Shown here in pieces: positions 7,280-8,997 of a stretch of 8,997 nt of DNA. Source of the DNA: an uncultured Coriobacteriaceae bacterium (GTDB lineage: Bacteria; Actinomycetota; Coriobacteriia; Coriobacteriales; UMGS124); contig USJP01000039.1 of NCBI GenBank assembly GCA_900555105.1, positions 1 to 8,997 of the forward strand, given 5' to 3'. Positions within the stretch are counted from its first letter, which is position 1, and the number at the start of each line of letters is the position of its first letter. The position numbers and the translations under genes are program-made. The notes beneath the pieces were generated by a model. The model searched no databases. It saw only the letters and a program-made list of their open reading frames with translations, and had not been told where the DNA came from.

Positions 7280-7285
7280 CCTCCC
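7280..7285 (-). promoter_or_regulatory. Ribosome binding site of the histidine kinase gene
   Basis: GGGAGG on the - strand, 7 nt before GTG 7272. It fixes the true kinase start in the frame of the first membrane helix, and so shows that the longer open frame beginning at ATG 7246 is entered by a frameshift. Confidence 0.75.
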
Positions 7286-7328
7286 TCACGTTCTCAACCG
7301 TAGGTGCCAAGGCATCGCTGCTGACACG

Positions 7329-8810
7329 CTACTCGTCAGACTGGGGGTGCGCCTTTGCCTCCAGCTGGGCGCAGAAGTCCTCATACCATGCGTCAAACGC
7401 CTCGTCGCTCACGTAAGGCTCCAGCGCTTCCTCCCTGCTCGCGCCCTGCGCAACTTGTTCCTCGATGGCTTCGCGGTCAGCCTGTGCCTTGTCGGAAAGG
7501 TCGTAATCGAGCACCTTGCGCGTCGCAAATCCGTTTGCGAAGCACGAGGGCGCATAGAACTTATCGAAGTCGTAGTTCTCCATGACCTCCTTGAGACAAT
7601 CAAAGGCCTTGGAGCTGATGGACAGGTTGCCGGTCTCGATGACGTCGTCGAGAGCCTCCACGGTGTTCGCGTCGTTGCGAACGGGCAAGTAAGAACTCGC
7701 GCAAGCAAACGTCAGGCTGTTCTCCTTCTCGGTGAACCACTTCAGAAACTCGCAGGCGGCGTATTCGTGCGTAGCGTCGGACTTGGTCACGCACATGCCG
7801 GCACCCTGCTGAACATGTATGTCGTTGCCACCCTCAAACACGGGCGCGGGAAGAATCGCGTAGCCGATGGGATAGCTCTCCTCGTCGCCGATCACCTGAT
7901 CGGGGAAGTATGATGCAGAGGAAGAGGAGCCCGTGTAGGCTAGAATATCGCCGGTCTTCACGTCATCAGAGCGGAATTTGCCCAGGCTATTGAACCAGCC
8001 GCTCACGTAGGGCACATAGTAGTTGTCCCATAGATGACGGACAGCGCCCTTGTCGCAATTAATCGTGACGTTCCCGTTAGCATCGACATCGAAAAAATCG
8101 ATGCCCTGCTGCTTCATGCCGATGATGAAGTAGTTGCTCATGGAGTCGCGGCCGTACAGGGCCTTGCCGTCGTCGGGTACGTCGGGGGTCTGAGCGTCGG
8201 TCCACTCATAATACTCCTCGGCGACCTTGGTAATGCCCTCGAATGTGCGCAAGTCATCGAGCGTCACACCCGTTGCCTGCGCGAACGGCTCCCAGTCGGT
8301 GGTATTAACCATCGTTATCTCGGTCGACTTGGCCACGGGAAACAAGTAGAGCCTCCCGTCGTGGTTGAAGTAGCCCTCCTCAAGATAGGAAGGCACATAT
8401 TCCTTGAGCTCGTCTTCAGTGAAGTAGCCAGAGAGGTCAGCCAGCAGGTCTTCCTGCTCCAGGGCGTATGCGGTGTCGCTGTAGGAGGAGAACACGTCGG
8501 GCAGGGGCTTTGAGCCAACGACGCCGGCGGCCGAGTCGGTGATGGCTTGTTCAAGGTCGCTTACAGAGCCCTGACTCGACCCCTCCACGTAGATGCCCCT
8601 CTCCTGGCCCACGGTGGAATTGAACTCAGCCACGAGGTCGTCGAATGCCGCTTGCTGGGCACCATTGTAATAGTGCCAAACGGTGAGAGAGACGGGGTTG
8701 TTGGGGTCAAGCTTCGCGCCGTTCTGCTGCGACTGGGACACCGAACAGCCACTCAGCGCAAACAGCGCAAGCACGCAGGCCATGGCCAATACGAATGACG
8801 TTCTCTTCAT
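7329..8810 (-). CDS. ABC-type extracellular solute-binding lipoprotein (family 1, MalE/UgpB-like)
   Basis: This is a 493-residue lipoprotein. MKRTSFVLAMACVLALFALSGC is its signal peptide, with lipobox LSGC and the lipid-bearing cysteine at residue 22. The mature protein starts with a low-complexity spacer (SVSQSQQNG), then SLTVWHYYNGAQQAAFDDL, the typical first strand and helix of family 1 binding proteins. PDVFSSYSDTAYALEQ (first-lobe ligand region) follows. Later come GAGMCVTKS...AACEFLKWFTEKEN and SYLPVRND, the family's C-lobe signature. This class usually binds sugars or oligosaccharides, but the ligand cannot be read off. The start is ATG 8810 because GGAG (8818-8821) lies 7 nt upstream; an ATG at 8915 would put 35 uncharacteristic residues in front of the signal. 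No permease or ATPase genes are present in the window. The next gene is a membrane sensor kinase 56 bases downstream, so a sensing role is plausible. Family is firm; role is inferred. Confidence 0.92.
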   Translation of the reverse strand: MKRTSFVLAMACVLALFALSGCSVSQSQQNGAKLDPNNPVSLTVWHYYNGAQQAAFDDLVAEFNSTVGQERGIYVEGSSQGSVSDLEQAITDSAAGVVGSKPLPDVFSSYSDTAYALEQEDLLADLSGYFTEDELKEYVPSYLEEGYFNHDGRLYLFPVAKSTEITMVNTTDWEPFAQATGVTLDDLRTFEGITKVAEEYYEWTDAQTPDVPDDGKALYGRDSMSNYFIIGMKQQGIDFFDVDANGNVTINCDKGAVRHLWDNYYVPYVSGWFNSLGKFRSDDVKTGDILAYTGSSSSASYFPDQVIGDEESYPIGYAILPAPVFEGGNDIHVQQGAGMCVTKSDATHEYAACEFLKWFTEKENSLTFACASSYLPVRNDANTVEALDDVIETGNLSISSKAFDCLKEVMENYDFDKFYAPSCFANGFATRKVLDYDLSDKAQADREAIEEQVAQGASREEALEPYVSDEAFDAWYEDFCAQLEAKAHPQSDE

Positions 8811-8827
8811 CAAACTGCTCCATCTCA

Positions 8828-8864
8828 TATGGCGGTACACAGCAGGCCATTCGTATGGCGGTAC
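8828..8864 (-). repeat. Pair of 11-bp direct repeats in the leader of the binding-protein gene
   Basis: TATGGCGGTAC (+ strand) occurs at 8828-8838 and 8854-8864, 26 bp apart. Each copy on the transcribed strand (GTACCGCCATA) is followed after a few bases by ATGG, so the CCAT of each unit can pair with it. In the second unit this ATGG overlaps the ribosome binding site (8818-8821). The repeats lie about 16 to 53 bases after the predicted transcription start. They could be operator sites for a repressor, or leader structure affecting translation; I cannot tell which. Confidence 0.5.
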
Positions 8865-8886
8865 GACGGTGGGACCTGAGGGAGAC

Positions 8887-8915
8887 ATTCTAGGGTTCTG
8901 ACGAGGAATATTCAA
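8887..8915 (-). promoter_or_regulatory. Sigma70-type promoter of the binding protein-kinase operon
   Basis: On the - strand, TTGAAT (8910-8915) and TAGAAT (8887-8892) are separated by exactly 17 bases, giving close matches to both consensus hexamers. A TTGACA at 8917-8922 sits just upstream but is 24 bases from the -10, too far to be its -35. Transcription would start near 8880, leaving a leader of about 70 bases. Confidence 0.65.
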
Positions 8916-8922
8916 CTGTCAA

Positions 8923-8997
8923 CATAGGGGACGAATCGCAGCAAAGTGGAGACCCACACCGTCCACCGGAACACGCGAAGGCGTCAGAAACTAAAAA
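8923..8997. other. Non-coding remainder at the right end
   Basis: Upstream of the operon promoter I see no gene, hairpin terminator or RNA gene. The neighbouring gene is outside the window. Confidence 0.4.

Noticed and set aside
8811..8915. N-terminal extension of the binding protein from an ATG at 8915
   Set aside because: It would place 35 residues before a textbook lipoprotein signal peptide and would overlap the predicted promoter. The ATG at 8810 has its own ribosome binding site.
1..8997. CRISPR arrays, tRNA/rRNA genes, insertion sequences, attachment sites
   Set aside because: No regularly spaced long repeats, cloverleaf-like segments, transposase motifs or flanking target duplications were seen on either strand.

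Overview
The window is a high-GC bacterial segment (roughly 60% G+C by eye) with four protein-coding loci. Two are on the + strand in the left third and two on the - strand in the right two thirds; the two pairs converge on a terminator near position 3310. I infer a Coriobacteriia/Eggerthellales-type host (Eggerthella, Slackia or Gordonibacter-like). The reasons are a LuxR-type regulator carrying a 12-helix membrane domain, a solute-binding lipoprotein paired with a very large hybrid histidine kinase, and the G+C content. There is no rRNA or other phylogenetic marker here, so this is an inference.

Left region (+ strand). Positions 1-211 are a leader with three CGGGT boxes, two of them extended to CGGGTACT. 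It is followed by a membrane-anchored LuxR-family regulator (212-1759, best start TTG). After 90 bases, which hold an extended -10 element and nested inverted repeats, comes an 11-helix neurotransmitter:sodium symporter family (NSS) transporter (1850-3244), probably for an amino acid or related amine. A strong hairpin at 3293-3330 ends this block. The adjacency suggests that the regulator controls the transporter.

Right region (- strand, read from right to left). A clear sigma70-type promoter (8887-8915) and a leader containing an 11-bp direct repeat precede a family 1 type solute-binding lipoprotein (7329-8810). Fifty-six bases later a good ribosome binding site and GTG begin a hybrid histidine kinase (3429-7272). 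Its order is TM, dCache-like extracytoplasmic sensor, TM, linker, PAS, degenerate GGDEF, GAF-like, HisKA, HATPase and receiver. No permease or ATPase lies within the window, so the binding protein may work as a ligand-sensing partner of the kinase rather than in uptake.

The kinase reading frame is broken twice as given. One break is just after the first membrane helix (about 7187-7197). The other is at the linker/PAS junction, where a perfect 5-bp tandem duplication (5895-5905) throws the frame; removing one copy restores a seamless protein. The rest of the frame is intact over about 1,279 codons with all kinase motifs present. The lesions are therefore recent, reversible (phase-variable), or sequencing/assembly errors. 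This is the most notable feature of the window.
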